Origin: Bradyrhizobium sp. dw_78
Lineage (GTDB): Bacteria > Pseudomonadota > Alphaproteobacteria > Rhizobiales > Xanthobacteraceae
NCBI RefSeq assembly: GCF_018449525.1
Contig: NZ_JAAVUS010000001.1
Location: 1,116,001 to 1,180,000 of the forward strand
DNA: 64,000 bases
Direction of reading: 5' to 3'
In this document: positions 18,134-28,200 of the stretch, one piece after another
How the letters are laid out: every line of letters starts with the position of its first letter
Numbering within the stretch: position 1 is the stretch's first letter
The notes under the pieces: model-generated
Database searches by the model: none
Seen by the model: the letters and a program-made list of their open reading frames with translations, nothing else
Told to the model about the DNA's origin: nothing
Made by a program: the position numbers and the translations under genes

Positions 18134-18191
18134 CGCCGAAGTCGTGTGACTTCCTTAAACGTAATTATGCTAACTTAACCAGGAGGCAAAC

Positions 18192-18665
18192 ATGACCAAA
18201 TCTGTAATTCCCGTTGGTACCGAACGTAGCGTGGCGCGCCAGGAAGCCAATCCCTTTGCGTTCCTGCAACAGGAAATCGACAGGCTGTTCGACGGCTTTA
18301 GCCGCAATTTCCCGGCCTTCACCACCAGCGGAGCGGCGCTGCCGCGCATGGATGTGGGCGAGACCGACAAGGTGATCGAAATCACTGCCGAACTGCCCGG
18401 ACTTGAAACCAAGGACGTTCAGCTTAACCTTGCGGACAATGTCCTGACCGTTCGTGGTGAGAAGAAGAACGAGCGCGAGGAAAAGAACAAGGATTATCAT
18501 CTGGTCGAGCGCAGCTTCGGCTCGTTCGCCCGTTCGGTCCAGTTGCCGGAAGGCGTCAAGTCGGAAGATATCACCGCTGAAATCGCAAAGGGCGTGCTCA
18601 AGGTGACCGTCAAGAAGCCGGCGCCGAAGCAGAGCAAGCAGATCGAGATCAAGGCCGCGGCCTGA
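18192..18665 (+). CDS. Small heat shock protein, Hsp20/alpha-crystallin family
   Basis: A 157-residue ATP-independent holdase. The alpha-crystallin domain spans about residues 50-145, with ELPGLETKDVQLNL and the closing IAKGVLKVTV (A-x-G-V-L motif), followed by a C-terminal I-x-I-type tail (IEIKAAA). Good AGGAGG site 8 nt before the ATG. The FixK box 65 nt upstream suggests induction at low oxygen; no heat-shock ROSE-type hairpin was recognised in the short leader. Confidence 0.94.
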   Translation: MTKSVIPVGTERSVARQEANPFAFLQQEIDRLFDGFSRNFPAFTTSGAALPRMDVGETDKVIEITAELPGLETKDVQLNLADNVLTVRGEKKNEREEKNKDYHLVERSFGSFARSVQLPEGVKSEDITAEIAKGVLKVTVKKPAPKQSKQIEIKAAA

Positions 18666-18887
18666 CCTTCCAAAGGCGTCGCCGGCAAGATGCCGCGTCA
18701 GTCGAGCTTTTGCCGATCAGGAGCGCGAGGGCGGTAGGTCGAGCCGCTGTCGCGCTCTTCGTCTGTGCTGACACGGGGGTTGCACGGTATATTCGCGCGC
18801 TCAGCATTGGTTTTGGCTGACGAGCGAAGCTTGATACGCGAAGCATCGGGTCTGATCTGAACTGAAGCGATTCAGGCTTGGCGCACT

Positions 18888-19298
18888 TCAGAGCGGCGTG
18901 ACGGCCACGACGAGATAGGGATGCATGCCGTCGGCCTCGTGGATGGAAACATATTCGCCCGGCTCGAAGCGCTCGTCGCCAAGATGGTGGCCGGCTTCAT
19001 CGGGCAAGTCGCCGGCTACGTCGTAGTGAAAGCGCCAGTTGCCGCCGGGCCCATGCATGATATGGCCGAGCTGGTCGTTTCCGACCGGCCGCTGCCGCGC
19101 AACCCGGCAGGCTTCCTTGTGAAGCTTCCACAGGTCGGCATCGACCCGCGAGGCTGCGTCAAGCGGCGCCGTGATCACGTAGGCGATTTCGGAATCGCCT
19201 TTGGGATGATCGTGATCCCGCGCCCGCTCCAGCCGGATTTGCCGGAATGCGCGGGGAAGGGCGATGTTGCGGAACCGTTTGAAGGCGTGACGATTCAT
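18888..19298 (-). CDS. Conserved hypothetical protein preceded by a poly-C tract
   Basis: A 136-residue soluble protein, not recognised. It starts MNRHAFKRFRNIALP and contains many Asp/His pairs (DHDHPKGDSEIAYV, HIMHGPGGNWRFHYD). The start at 19298 was chosen because the longer frame overlaps the preceding membrane gene. No normal ribosome-binding site is present; a 12-nt C run (coding strand) sits where it should be. It follows the 19339-19806 gene after 40 nt. Confidence 0.65.
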   Translation of the reverse strand: MNRHAFKRFRNIALPRAFRQIRLERARDHDHPKGDSEIAYVITAPLDAASRVDADLWKLHKEACRVARQRPVGNDQLGHIMHGPGGNWRFHYDVAGDLPDEAGHHLGDERFEPGEYVSIHEADGMHPYLVVAVTPL

Positions 19299-19308
19299 CG
19301 AAAATTCC

Positions 19309-19320
19309 GGGGGGGGGGGG
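19309..19320. repeat. 12-nt homopolymer (G on + strand)
   Basis: Twelve consecutive G on the + strand, that is C on the coding strand, ending 10 nt before the ATG at 19298. A tract of this length can slip during replication and would change the spacing or strength of translation initiation. It could also be a sequencing or assembly length error. Confidence 0.85.
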
Positions 19321-19338
19321 ACGTGAAGTTCAGGAGGG

Positions 19339-19806
19339 TCAGACAGGATCCATGTCGGCCTTGCGCGAGCGGAGGCGCTGGACCAGCAGCGGAATGAGCG
19401 GCAGCAGCAGCGGGATCGCCGTGCTGGCAAGGGCTGATGCCAGCGAGGCGGCTCCGCTTTCCTGGTTCTTGATTTCCGCTTCCAGCGCGGCGATTGCCTG
19501 ATGATGCACTTCGGTCGCAAGCGCGAGTTCATGGCCGACCGGCCGGCGCAACGCGAACAGGGCCAAAAGACCCGCGATCAGAATATTGATAAGCCCGAGC
19601 GCGGCGGCGGACCAGATCGCATTCCACACCTGCACCAGGGCGAAATAGGCGGCGAGCTCGAACAGCAGCAGACCAAAGGACGCGATCAACGCCGCCAGCG
19701 CCTGAAGGCCCAATCCGCTCAAAAGCCGCTTCAAGCGAAGCTCGGCAATGATCCGGTCGGTTCGCCACAGCACGCGCGCGTGGTCGACAAGACGGCTGAC
19801 GTTCAT
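19339..19806 (-). CDS. Membrane protein, phage-holin-like superfamily (DUF1469/YqjE type)
   Basis: A 155-residue protein. A helical cytoplasmic start is followed by two membrane segments at about 40-65 and 70-95, an amphipathic stretch, and a third hydrophobic segment near 125-145. The layout fits the DUF1469/YqjE family, often next to DUF883 proteins as here. Start at 19806 (MNVSRL) after GAGGA; its ATG overlaps the stop of the preceding gene by 4 nt. Confidence 0.7.
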   Translation of the reverse strand: MNVSRLVDHARVLWRTDRIIAELRLKRLLSGLGLQALAALIASFGLLLFELAAYFALVQVWNAIWSAAALGLINILIAGLLALFALRRPVGHELALATEVHHQAIAALEAEIKNQESGAASLASALASTAIPLLLPLIPLLVQRLRSRKADMDPV

Positions 19807-20081
19807 GGTTTTTTCCTCATGGCCCAACCGATAACGATGCCGAGCGTGAGCGCGGTGACCAGCGCGGTCGCCGTTTTTCCGGCGATCGCGTGCTCGATTT
19901 CTCGCTCGTCCATTTCAACAGAGGTACGCAAATCGGTAAGGAAGGCTTTAACGTCGTTTGCGAGCGTCTTGGCCTTTTGGGCCGAAAATTCCCGCCATTC
20001 GTCAGCCCCCGCGCCGAGCAGCCGACTGGCTTCCTGCCTGAGCAGATGAAGCTCGTCCACAATCTCGCTGCCGTGAGTCAT
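19803..20081 (-). CDS. DUF883/ElaB-YqjD-like ribosome- or membrane-associated protein
   Basis: A 92-residue protein: long amphipathic helix (about 5-65), then one C-terminal membrane helix (ATALVTALTLGIVIGWAM) and a basic end, as in ElaB/YqjD, which anchor stationary-phase ribosomes to the membrane in E. coli. ATG at 20081 is preferred over 20087 because it is 7 nt from AGGAG. FixK box 55 nt upstream. First of a three-gene unit. Confidence 0.75.
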   Translation of the reverse strand: MTHGSEIVDELHLLRQEASRLLGAGADEWREFSAQKAKTLANDVKAFLTDLRTSVEMDEREIEHAIAGKTATALVTALTLGIVIGWAMRKKP

Positions 20082-20129
20082 CGCCATACTCCTCTCAATG
20101 GAGGCTATGGCCAGCAGTCACTGGCAATC

Positions 20130-20143
20130 TTGATCTGCGTCAA
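20130..20143. promoter_or_regulatory. FixK/FNR box TTGATCTGCGTCAA
   Basis: TTGAT-N4-GTCAA centred 55 nt before the ATG at 20081. Confidence 0.75.
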
Positions 20144-20267
20144 AAATTCAGCGGCTGAGCACTGCCCGGTGTATTGGAATCCGTCAAAATGATCCAGATT
20201 GCCCGCCGGATCGCCGCTGCCACGGCGAACCGGCGTGAACATGACGTGAATTCGCCGCAGCGTCTGT

Positions 20268-20942
20268 TCAATAGGCGGGAATCATTTCGTCGATCACGCT
20301 TTTGACGTTGGGTACGCTTTCAGCCAGCGTCAGCAGCGCCTTTCGCTCCTGCTCGGAGTTCACAAGCCCCCAGATGTGGACGGAGCCGTCGTTGACGATG
20401 ATGTTGCGCTTGCCGAAATCCGTCCAGGACTGCTGTTGCAGCCTGTCGAGGATGTCGCGCCGAATCGCCCGATCGGGATCCGGATTCGATTTCGACGCGA
20501 TGTTTGCGGAAGCGAGGGCTTGAATCAAATTCGCCCGGCTCACGATGCCCACCAGCTTTCCGTCGCGCAGGATGGGAACGCGCTTGATCCGGTGGCGCTC
20601 GAAAAGCGTTGCGATCTCTTCGAGAGAGGTATCCTCCGATGCCGAGACCACCGAGGACGACATGAGTTCGGATACCTTTGCGCCATGCGATGCCGCGAAC
20701 TCCTTCGCTAGCGTATCGGGCATCGTCATGGCCTCCAGCCACCACGGGCGCTGCCGCTCGGTGCCGATCTCCTCGCGGCGCATCAGGTCGGCTTCGCTTA
20801 AAATGCCGACGACGTGAAGCTCGTCATCGACCACCGGCAGGGCACTGACGTCATATTCCGTCAGTAATTTGGCGGCATCCACGACGGACACATCAGGACT
20901 CACCGTGACAACTTCACGGGTCATCACATCGATCGCTTTCAT
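20268..20942 (-). CDS. Two-CBS plus BON domain protein
   Basis: A 224-residue protein: CBS pair (about 7-60 and 95-150), each ending in a VGI(L/V)S segment, then a BON domain (about 160-220, VNDGSVHIWGLV). CBS pairs bind adenine nucleotides and report energy state; BON domains bind membranes or lipids. Start at 20942 (MKAIDVMTREVV) matches the family. The same architecture recurs at 30612-31340. A FixJ-like site lies 108 nt upstream, between this gene and phosphoketolase. Confidence 0.88.
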   Translation of the reverse strand: MKAIDVMTREVVTVSPDVSVVDAAKLLTEYDVSALPVVDDELHVVGILSEADLMRREEIGTERQRPWWLEAMTMPDTLAKEFAASHGAKVSELMSSSVVSASEDTSLEEIATLFERHRIKRVPILRDGKLVGIVSRANLIQALASANIASKSNPDPDRAIRRDILDRLQQQSWTDFGKRNIIVNDGSVHIWGLVNSEQERKALLTLAESVPNVKSVIDEMIPAY

Positions 20943-21039
20943 GGCCTTGTCCCTTCGAGGTATGTTCAGACAATTGGAGTCGATCATGTCAGTCTTTTAT
21001 GACACGCTGTTATCGCGCCTTGTCGCGAGACGCCCGGAA

Positions 21040-21060
21040 TTTTCCCTTAGGGGATTCTAC
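21040..21060. promoter_or_regulatory. Putative FixJ-like operator, divergent CBS-BON / phosphoketolase promoter region
   Basis: The sequence TTTTCCCTTAGG followed by GGATTCTAC shares the TTTyCCyTtAGG core with the sites at 3215-3234 and 33984-34003. It lies 108 nt from the CBS-BON start and 128 nt from the phosphoketolase start. No FixK box was found in this gap. Confidence 0.4.
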
Positions 21061-21177
21061 GGATGATCGTTCGGCCACCTGCCCACCGCGGCACCAATTG
21101 AGGCGGCAAACGTTGACGCACATCATGAACTACATGCGAACTCACGAAGTATGGTTGCTTCCGACAGGAGAACGAGC

Positions 21178-23592
21178 ATGGCGGCAGAGATCAGCGGGCG
21201 GGTGGTTCCTCAGGCGGGGTCTTTATCCCCAAAAGACTCGTTGTCTTCGAAAGACGTGAGTTTGATGCATGCGTGGTGGCGCGCGGCGAATTATCTTTCG
21301 GTGGGGCAGGTTTACCTGCTGAACAATCCATTGCTGCGCGAGCCGCTGACACTGGAGCATGTCAAGCCGCGCCTGCTCGGCCATTGGGGCACCACGCCCG
21401 GTCTCAACTTCATCTATGTTCATCTCAACCGCATCATCAAGGCGCAGGACAGGAACATTCTGTTCATTGCCGGGCCGGGACACGGCGCCCCCGGCGTCGT
21501 CGCCAATACCTGGCTCGAGGGGACTTACAGCGAGCTCTATCCCGATGTGTCGCAGGATGAGGCCGGCATATGCCGGCTGTTTCGCCAATTTTCGTTTCCG
21601 GGCGGAATACCGAGCCATGCCGCGCCGGAAACGCCGGGATCGATTCACGAGGGCGGTGAACTGGGCTATTCCTTGTCGCACGCCTATGGCGCGGTGTTCG
21701 ACAATCCGGATCTGATCGTGGCGTGTGTCGTCGGCGACGGCGAAGCCGAAACCGGCCCGCTCGCGACCTCATGGCACGGCAACAAGTTTCTCAATCCGGC
21801 CAGCGACGGCGCCGTGCTGCCGATCCTGCATCTCAACGGCTACAAGATCGCCAATCCCACGGTATTGGCCCGGATCAGTCCGGCCGAGCTTGAAAGCCTG
21901 ATGCGTGGTTACGGCTATGACCCGATTTTCGTCGAGGGCGACGATCCGATGCCGATGCATCAGAAGATGGCGGCGGCGCTCGACACGGCGTTCTCCCGGA
22001 TCGATGCCATTCAGAAGGCTGCGCGGGAGGGCAAGACCAAGACGCGCGCGCTGTGGCCGATGATCGTGCTGCGGTCGCCGAAAGGCTGGACCGGCCCGAA
22101 GACCGTCGACGGGTTGAAGGCGGAGGGGTCCTGGCGTTCGCACCAGGTGCCGTTCAGCGACATGAAGAAGCCCGGCCATCTGGAGCTGCTTGACCATTGG
22201 ATGCGCAGCTATGTTCCGGAGGAGCTGTTCGACGGCAGCGGCCGGCTGCGCGCCGAGATCGCCGCGCTCGCGCCCGTTGGAAACCGGCGGATGAGCGCCA
22301 ATCCGCACGCCAATGGCGGTGCGTTGATGCGTCCGCTGCGGCTGCCCGAGTTTGAAGCCTACGCCGTGCCGGTAACGGATCCGGGCCAGTCGGAAGCGGA
22401 GGCGACCTATATCGCCGGCAAATTCCTGCGCGACGTCATGCGCGAGAATGAGACAAATCGTAATTTCCGGGTTTGGGGCCCGGACGAAACCGCGTCAAAC
22501 CGGCTTCAGGCGATCTTCGAAGCCACCAACCGCGCCTGGGATGCCGAAACCATCCCGGATGACGATCATCTGGCGCCGGACGGCCGGGTGATGGAGATCC
22601 TGAGCGAGCACACCTGCCAGGGCTGGCTGGAGGGCTATCTGCTGACCGGCCGGCACGGTTTCTTCTCCTGCTATGAAGCGTTCATCCACATCGTGGATTC
22701 GATGTTCAACCAGCACGCCAAATGGCTCAAGACCTCGCGCGAGGTGGCGTGGCGGCGGCCGATTGCCTCGCTGAATTATCTGCTCACCTCCCATGTCTGG
22801 CGTCAGGATCACAACGGCTTCAGCCATCAGGATCCGGGCTTTGTCGATCATGTCGTCAACAAGAAGGCCGATACGGTCCGGGTCTATTTCCCGCCGGATG
22901 CCAACACGCTGCTTTATGTCGTCGATCACTGCCTTCGCAGCTGGAACCGGATCAATGTCATCGTCGCGGGAAAGCAGCCGCAACTGCAATGGCTCGACAT
23001 GGATGCAGCGATCAAGCACTGCACGCAAGGTATCGGGATCTGGGAATGGGCCAGCAACGACCGCGGCAGCGAGCCCGATGTCGTGATGGCCTGCGCGGGG
23101 GATATTCCGACCCTGGAAACGCTGGCCGCGGTCGAGTTGCTGCACCAGTATTTGCCCGAGCTGAAAGTCCGCGTCGTCAACGTGGTCGATCTCATGACGC
23201 TGCAACCGAAGTCGCAGCATCCGCATGGCTTGAGCGACAATGATTTCGATGCGCTTTTCACCACGGCCCGGCCGGTGATCTTCGCCTATCACGGCTATCC
23301 CTGGCTGATCCATCGCCTGGCTTACAAGCGCACCAACCACCACAACATGCATGTTCGCGGCTATCAGGAGGAAGGTTCGACGACGACGCCGTTCGATATG
23401 GTCGTGAGAAACCGTCTCGATCGTTTCCATCTCGTCGCCGACGTCGTCGACCGGGTGCCGTCGCTGGGACCGAGAGCCGTCTACGTCAAGCAGATGATCC
23501 GCGACAAGCTCGTGGAGCATGAGCGCTATATCCGCGCGCATGGCGAGGACATGCCGGAAATCTCGGGCTGGAAATGGCAGCGCAGGGCATAG
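21178..23592 (+). CDS. xfp: Xylulose-5-phosphate / fructose-6-phosphate phosphoketolase
   Basis: An 804-residue thiamine-diphosphate enzyme, normal family length, splitting xylulose-5-P or fructose-6-P with phosphate to acetyl-P plus glyceraldehyde-3-P or erythrose-4-P. Signatures: the GPGHGAPG loop, [30 protein letters not shown], and the ThDP motif [19 protein letters not shown]. Start at 21178 (MAAEISG) after CAGGAG. Acetyl-P made here can feed AckA and the MaoC-Pta protein encoded 23 kb away. The leader from 21061 to 21177 holds no FixK box. Confidence 0.95.
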   Translation: MAAEISGRVVPQAGSLSPKDSLSSKDVSLMHAWWRAANYLSVGQVYLLNNPLLREPLTLEHVKPRLLGHWGTTPGLNFIYVHLNRIIKAQDRNILFIAGPGHGAPGVVANTWLEGTYSELYPDVSQDEAGICRLFRQFSFPGGIPSHAAPETPGSIHEGGELGYSLSHAYGAVFDNPDLIVACVVGDGEAETGPLATSWHGNKFLNPASDGAVLPILHLNGYKIANPTVLARISPAELESLMRGYGYDPIFVEGDDPMPMHQKMAAALDTAFSRIDAIQKAAREGKTKTRALWPMIVLRSPKGWTGPKTVDGLKAEGSWRSHQVPFSDMKKPGHLELLDHWMRSYVPEELFDGSGRLRAEIAALAPVGNRRMSANPHANGGALMRPLRLPEFEAYAVPVTDPGQSEAEATYIAGKFLRDVMRENETNRNFRVWGPDETASNRLQAIFEATNRAWDAETIPDDDHLAPDGRVMEILSEHTCQGWLEGYLLTGRHGFFSCYEAFIHIVDSMFNQHAKWLKTSREVAWRRPIASLNYLLTSHVWRQDHNGFSHQDPGFVDHVVNKKADTVRVYFPPDANTLLYVVDHCLRSWNRINVIVAGKQPQLQWLDMDAAIKHCTQGIGIWEWASNDRGSEPDVVMACAGDIPTLETLAAVELLHQYLPELKVRVVNVVDLMTLQPKSQHPHGLSDNDFDALFTTARPVIFAYHGYPWLIHRLAYKRTNHHNMHVRGYQEEGSTTTPFDMVVRNRLDRFHLVADVVDRVPSLGPRAVYVKQMIRDKLVEHERYIRAHGEDMPEISGWKWQRRA

Positions 23593-23600
23593 AGCCTTGT

Positions 23601-23623
23601 CGGTTCTGATTCAATCAGAACCG
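23601..23623 (+). terminator. Perfect hairpin after phosphoketolase; dispersed-repeat core
   Basis: CGGTTCTGATT-C-AATCAGAACCG, an 11-bp perfect inverted repeat 8 nt after the xfp stop. No U-run follows, so intrinsic termination is not certain. The same core is found at 12151-12179 and 60665-60693, so it is also a repeat unit. Confidence 0.5.
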
Positions 23624-23628
23624 AAGCA

Positions 23629-23823
23629 TTAGCGGGCGGGGTGGTCGGAAAGCCGTTCCACCTCGATGCAGTCGAGCAGGTCGGCTGCGTCCTTTACCTG
23701 CGCTTCCGCCAGAACCAGCGCGCCGGATGGGCTTTCCGATACGACGTCGAATTGTTGCTGAAGATGTTTATGGCCGGTCGAGCCGGGGGCTATTTTGAAG
23801 AATTTTACGCGATAATTGGCCAT
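23629..23823 (-). CDS. Small hypothetical protein, paralogue of the gene at 13633-13893
   Basis: A 64-residue protein, MANYRVKFFKIAPGSTGHKH then VVSESPSGALVLAEAQVKD. The YRVKFFK/GHKH start parallels YVRFLK/GHEH of the hemN-linked protein. Start follows GGGAGC. No close FixK box: the nearest (23989-24002) is 170 nt away and faces atpD. Function unknown. Confidence 0.6.
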   Translation of the reverse strand: MANYRVKFFKIAPGSTGHKHLQQQFDVVSESPSGALVLAEAQVKDAADLLDCIEVERLSDHPAR

Positions 23824-23988
23824 TTGGATGCTCCCGTGCTGTGGCCTCCCGATCGGTCACTTGTGCGCGATGCCTGAACTGAAGATGTCCGAACTGCACA
23901 TGTGAGCGGGCTATCTTGCCGGTTCGCTTTGAATCCCGACGATCCGAATAGACCAAAACCATTTATCGTAACAGTGATTTGAATCGCA

Positions 23989-24002
23989 TTGATCCGCATC
24001 AA
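23989..24002. promoter_or_regulatory. FixK/FNR box TTGATCCGCATCAA for the N-ATPase operon
   Basis: Perfect TTGAT-N4-ATCAA repeat centred 75 nt before the atpD ATG. Confidence 0.85.
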
Positions 24003-24040
24003 GACGGGTTCATCGCCTACGATTAGCTTTCGTGAACTGA

Positions 24041-25910
<1,870 letters not shown>

Positions 25911-25914
<4 letters not shown>

Positions 25915-26204
25915 CCGCGCCGCAGGTCGATCCGGATGAGGGCGACGAACTGGTGCGCGGCGCACGGTTGCGCAACCAGCGGCATCAGCACTGGCTGCGC
26001 GAGGGCGAGTCGTCGGTCGCCCGGCGGCTGGCGCAGATCGGCGTGCTGGGCTGGATTGTCGTGGTGCCGATGCTGGTCGGCATCTTCGCCGGCCGGTGGC
26101 TCGATGGCGCCTTCAATACCGGCATTTTCTACACCGCGCCGTTGTTGATGCTCGGGCTCGGGCTCGGCTGCTGGTCGGCCTGGCGATGGGTGAACACCGC
26201 ATGA
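25911..26204 (+). CDS. atpQ: N-ATPase AtpQ / AtpI-like membrane protein
   Basis: A 97-residue protein with a charged N-terminus (about 1-40) and two membrane helices (about 43-65, 70-90), the GRWLDGAFNTG linker being typical of AtpI-like proteins. In N-ATPase operons this position is AtpQ, probably an ion-handling or assembly helper. ATG overlaps the atpC stop (ATGA). Confidence 0.85.
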
Positions 26205-26500
26205 GCATTTTTTCATTCAACCCGTCATGGATGACGGCGCTGGTCCTCGCTCTGCACCTGCTCGCGGGGATCGGCCTCGGCCTTCTGTATTTCCATGCCC
26301 TGCGCCGCAATGTGGGGCTGCTGGTGGGCGGGGGGCGCGTGGTGTTGTCGCTGGCGCTGACGGCGGGGCGTTTCGGGCTTGTCGCGGTGTTGTTCGTCCT
26401 GGCCGCGCGCGAAGGCGCGCTGCCATTGTTGACGCTCGCCGCCAGTTTCGAGATCGCCCGCCGGCTTGTCCTGCGCCGAGCCCGCGAGGCGGTCGCATGA
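26201..26500 (+). CDS. atpR: N-ATPase AtpR subunit
   Basis: A 99-residue protein with three membrane helices (about 10-32, 40-60, 68-88) and a basic tail. AtpR is found only in N-ATPase operons; arginines inside its helices (here FHALRRNVG and TAGRFG) are proposed to interact with the c-ring glutamates. ATG overlaps the atpQ stop. Confidence 0.85.
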   Translation: MSIFSFNPSWMTALVLALHLLAGIGLGLLYFHALRRNVGLLVGGGRVVLSLALTAGRFGLVAVLFVLAAREGALPLLTLAASFEIARRLVLRRAREAVA

Positions 26501-27210
26501 ACTCGCCGCTCTCGTCGATTCCGCTGTTTCATATCGGGCCCGTCCCGATCAGTTCGGCGGTGGCCGTGACCTGGGTCATCATGGCCGCGCTGGTGTTGGG
26601 CGCGATCGCATTGTCTCGTTGTCTGAAGTTGGTCCCTTCGGCCACCCAGGCGGTCTTCGAACTGGTCGTCGAGACCGTGGATGCCCAGATACGCGATACG
26701 ATGCGGGTCGGGCCGGCGCCTTACCGTGCGTTCATCGGGACATTGTTCGCCTTTATCTTCGTCGCGAACTGGTCCTCGCTGATCCCTGGTGTCGAGCCGC
26801 CGACCGCCCATCTCGAGACCGACGCCGCATTGGCGTTGATCGTCTTCCTCGCCGTGATCTGGTTCGGCATCCGGGCCGGCGGCGTGCGCGGTTATCTCGC
26901 GACGTTCGCCACGCCGAGCCCGCTGATGATCCCGCTCAACTTCCTTGAGAGCATCACGCGCACGTTCTCGCTGCTGGTCCGGCTGTTCGGCAATGTCATG
27001 AGCGGCGTCTTCGTGATCGGTATCGTGCTGTCGCTGGCGGGACTTCTGGTTCCGATTCCGCTGATGGCGCTCGATCTGCTGACCGGCGCGGTTCAGGCCT
27101 ATATCTTCGCGGTCCTGGCCATGGTTTTCATCGCCGGCACGGTCAGCGAAGGCAAGGAAGATCCAGAATCATCAAATCCAGATTCACTAATTCCGGGGAC
27201 ACATCCATGA
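26497..27210 (+). CDS. atpB: N-type ATPase a subunit
   Basis: A 237-residue membrane subunit forming the ion half-channels. The essential arginine is in SLLVRLFGNVMSG, and the last helix has AVQAYIFAVLAMVFIAG. ATG overlaps the atpR stop. The extra C-terminal tail (GKEDPESSNPDSLIPG) is hydrophilic. Confidence 0.94.
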   Translation: MNSPLSSIPLFHIGPVPISSAVAVTWVIMAALVLGAIALSRCLKLVPSATQAVFELVVETVDAQIRDTMRVGPAPYRAFIGTLFAFIFVANWSSLIPGVEPPTAHLETDAALALIVFLAVIWFGIRAGGVRGYLATFATPSPLMIPLNFLESITRTFSLLVRLFGNVMSGVFVIGIVLSLAGLLVPIPLMALDLLTGAVQAYIFAVLAMVFIAGTVSEGKEDPESSNPDSLIPGTHP

Positions 27211-27452
27211 ACTGGCTAGCACTCGCAAGCATCGTATCGGCCGCGATGGCGGTATCGTTCGGCGCCATCGGCCCGGCGCTCGCCGAAGGCCGGGCGGTCG
27301 CCGCCGCCATGGATGCGATCGCCCGTCAGCCCGAGGCCGCGAACACCATCTCGCGGACGCTGTTCGTCGGCCTCGCGATGATCGAGACCATGGCGATCTA
27401 CTGCCTGGTGATCGCGCTGCTGCTGCTGTTCGCCAATCCCTTGCTGAAATGA
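27207..27452 (+). CDS. atpE: N-type ATPase c subunit (rotor ring)
   Basis: An 81-residue hairpin of two membrane helices with loop ARQPEA. Glu27 in helix 1 (PALAEGRA) and Glu60 in helix 2 (MIETMAIY) give the paired glutamates of N-ATPases. The usual E-S-T-x-x-Y sodium motif reads E60-T61-M62-A63-I64-Y65 here: Ser is replaced by Thr, and the Thr that holds the water ligand by Met. Sodium binding may be weakened or lost. ATG overlaps the atpB stop. Confidence 0.94.
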   Translation: MNWLALASIVSAAMAVSFGAIGPALAEGRAVAAAMDAIARQPEAANTISRTLFVGLAMIETMAIYCLVIALLLLFANPLLK

Positions 27453-27456
27453 TCGC

Positions 27457-28200
27457 ATGACCATCGATTGGTGGACCCTTGGGCTTCAGACCGTCAATGT
27501 CCTTGTTCTGGTCTGGCTATTGGCGCGCTTCTTCTGGCGGCCGGTGGCGGCCATGATCGAGGAGCGGCGCAAGGCCGTGCAGCAAACGCTGGCCGAGGCC
27601 GAGGCGAAGCGCGGCGAGGCCGACGCCGCTTTGGCCGATATCAAGCGGACGCGCATGAGTTTCGACGGCGAACGCCAGGCGATCCTCGCTTCCGCCGAGG
27701 AGGCGGCCGAAAAGCTGCGCCATGAGCGCGTTGCCCAGGGCGAGAACGAGGCCGCGGCGTTGCGTGCGGCGGCGCAAGCGACGATCGACCAGGGCAAGAA
27801 GGCCGCCGACAAGGCCTGGACCGAGCGCGCCGGCCGGTTGGCGATAGAGATTGCGCAGCGGCTGGCCGCGCGTCTCGACGGCGCCGCTGTGCAAACGGCG
27901 TTCCTCGATTGGCTCATTGCCGATATCGGCAAATTGCCGATCGCGGTCCGCGAGGGGCTGACCGCTCCGGGCGTCACGCTCGTCCTGGCGAGCGCGGCCC
28001 CGCTCAGTGCCGACGATCAGGCGCGTTGCGGCGTCCGGATCGGCCAGGCCTTGAACGCCACCGTGCAGCTTGATTTCACCGCCGATCCCGCGCTGATTGC
28101 CGGCCTCGAGCTGCGCGGGCCAAGCATCATCATGCGTAACAGCTGGCAGGCCGACCTGTCGCACATCCTGGCGGATATCACGAATGACAGCCGATCGTGA
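27457..28200 (+). CDS. atpF: N-type ATPase b subunit with delta-like C-terminal domain
   Basis: A 247-residue protein, much longer than the usual 155-160. One N-terminal membrane helix (about 8-28, FFWRPV), then a long charged coiled coil (30-130). The C-terminal about 75 residues ([16 protein letters not shown] ... [12 protein letters not shown] ... DLSHILADI) resemble the C-terminal part of delta/OSCP subunits. No separate delta gene occurs in the operon, so the function appears fused here. Confidence 0.9.
   Translation: MTIDWWTLGLQTVNVLVLVWLLARFFWRPVAAMIEERRKAVQQTLAEAEAKRGEADAALADIKRTRMSFDGERQAILASAEEAAEKLRHERVAQGENEAAALRAAAQATIDQGKKAADKAWTERAGRLAIEIAQRLAARLDGAAVQTAFLDWLIADIGKLPIAVREGLTAPGVTLVLASAAPLSADDQARCGVRIGQALNATVQLDFTADPALIAGLELRGPSIIMRNSWQADLSHILADITNDSRS

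Noticed and set aside
18649..18846. 65-codon open frame on the - strand after hsp20
   Set aside because: No ribosome-binding site or recognisable features; overlaps the hsp20 end.
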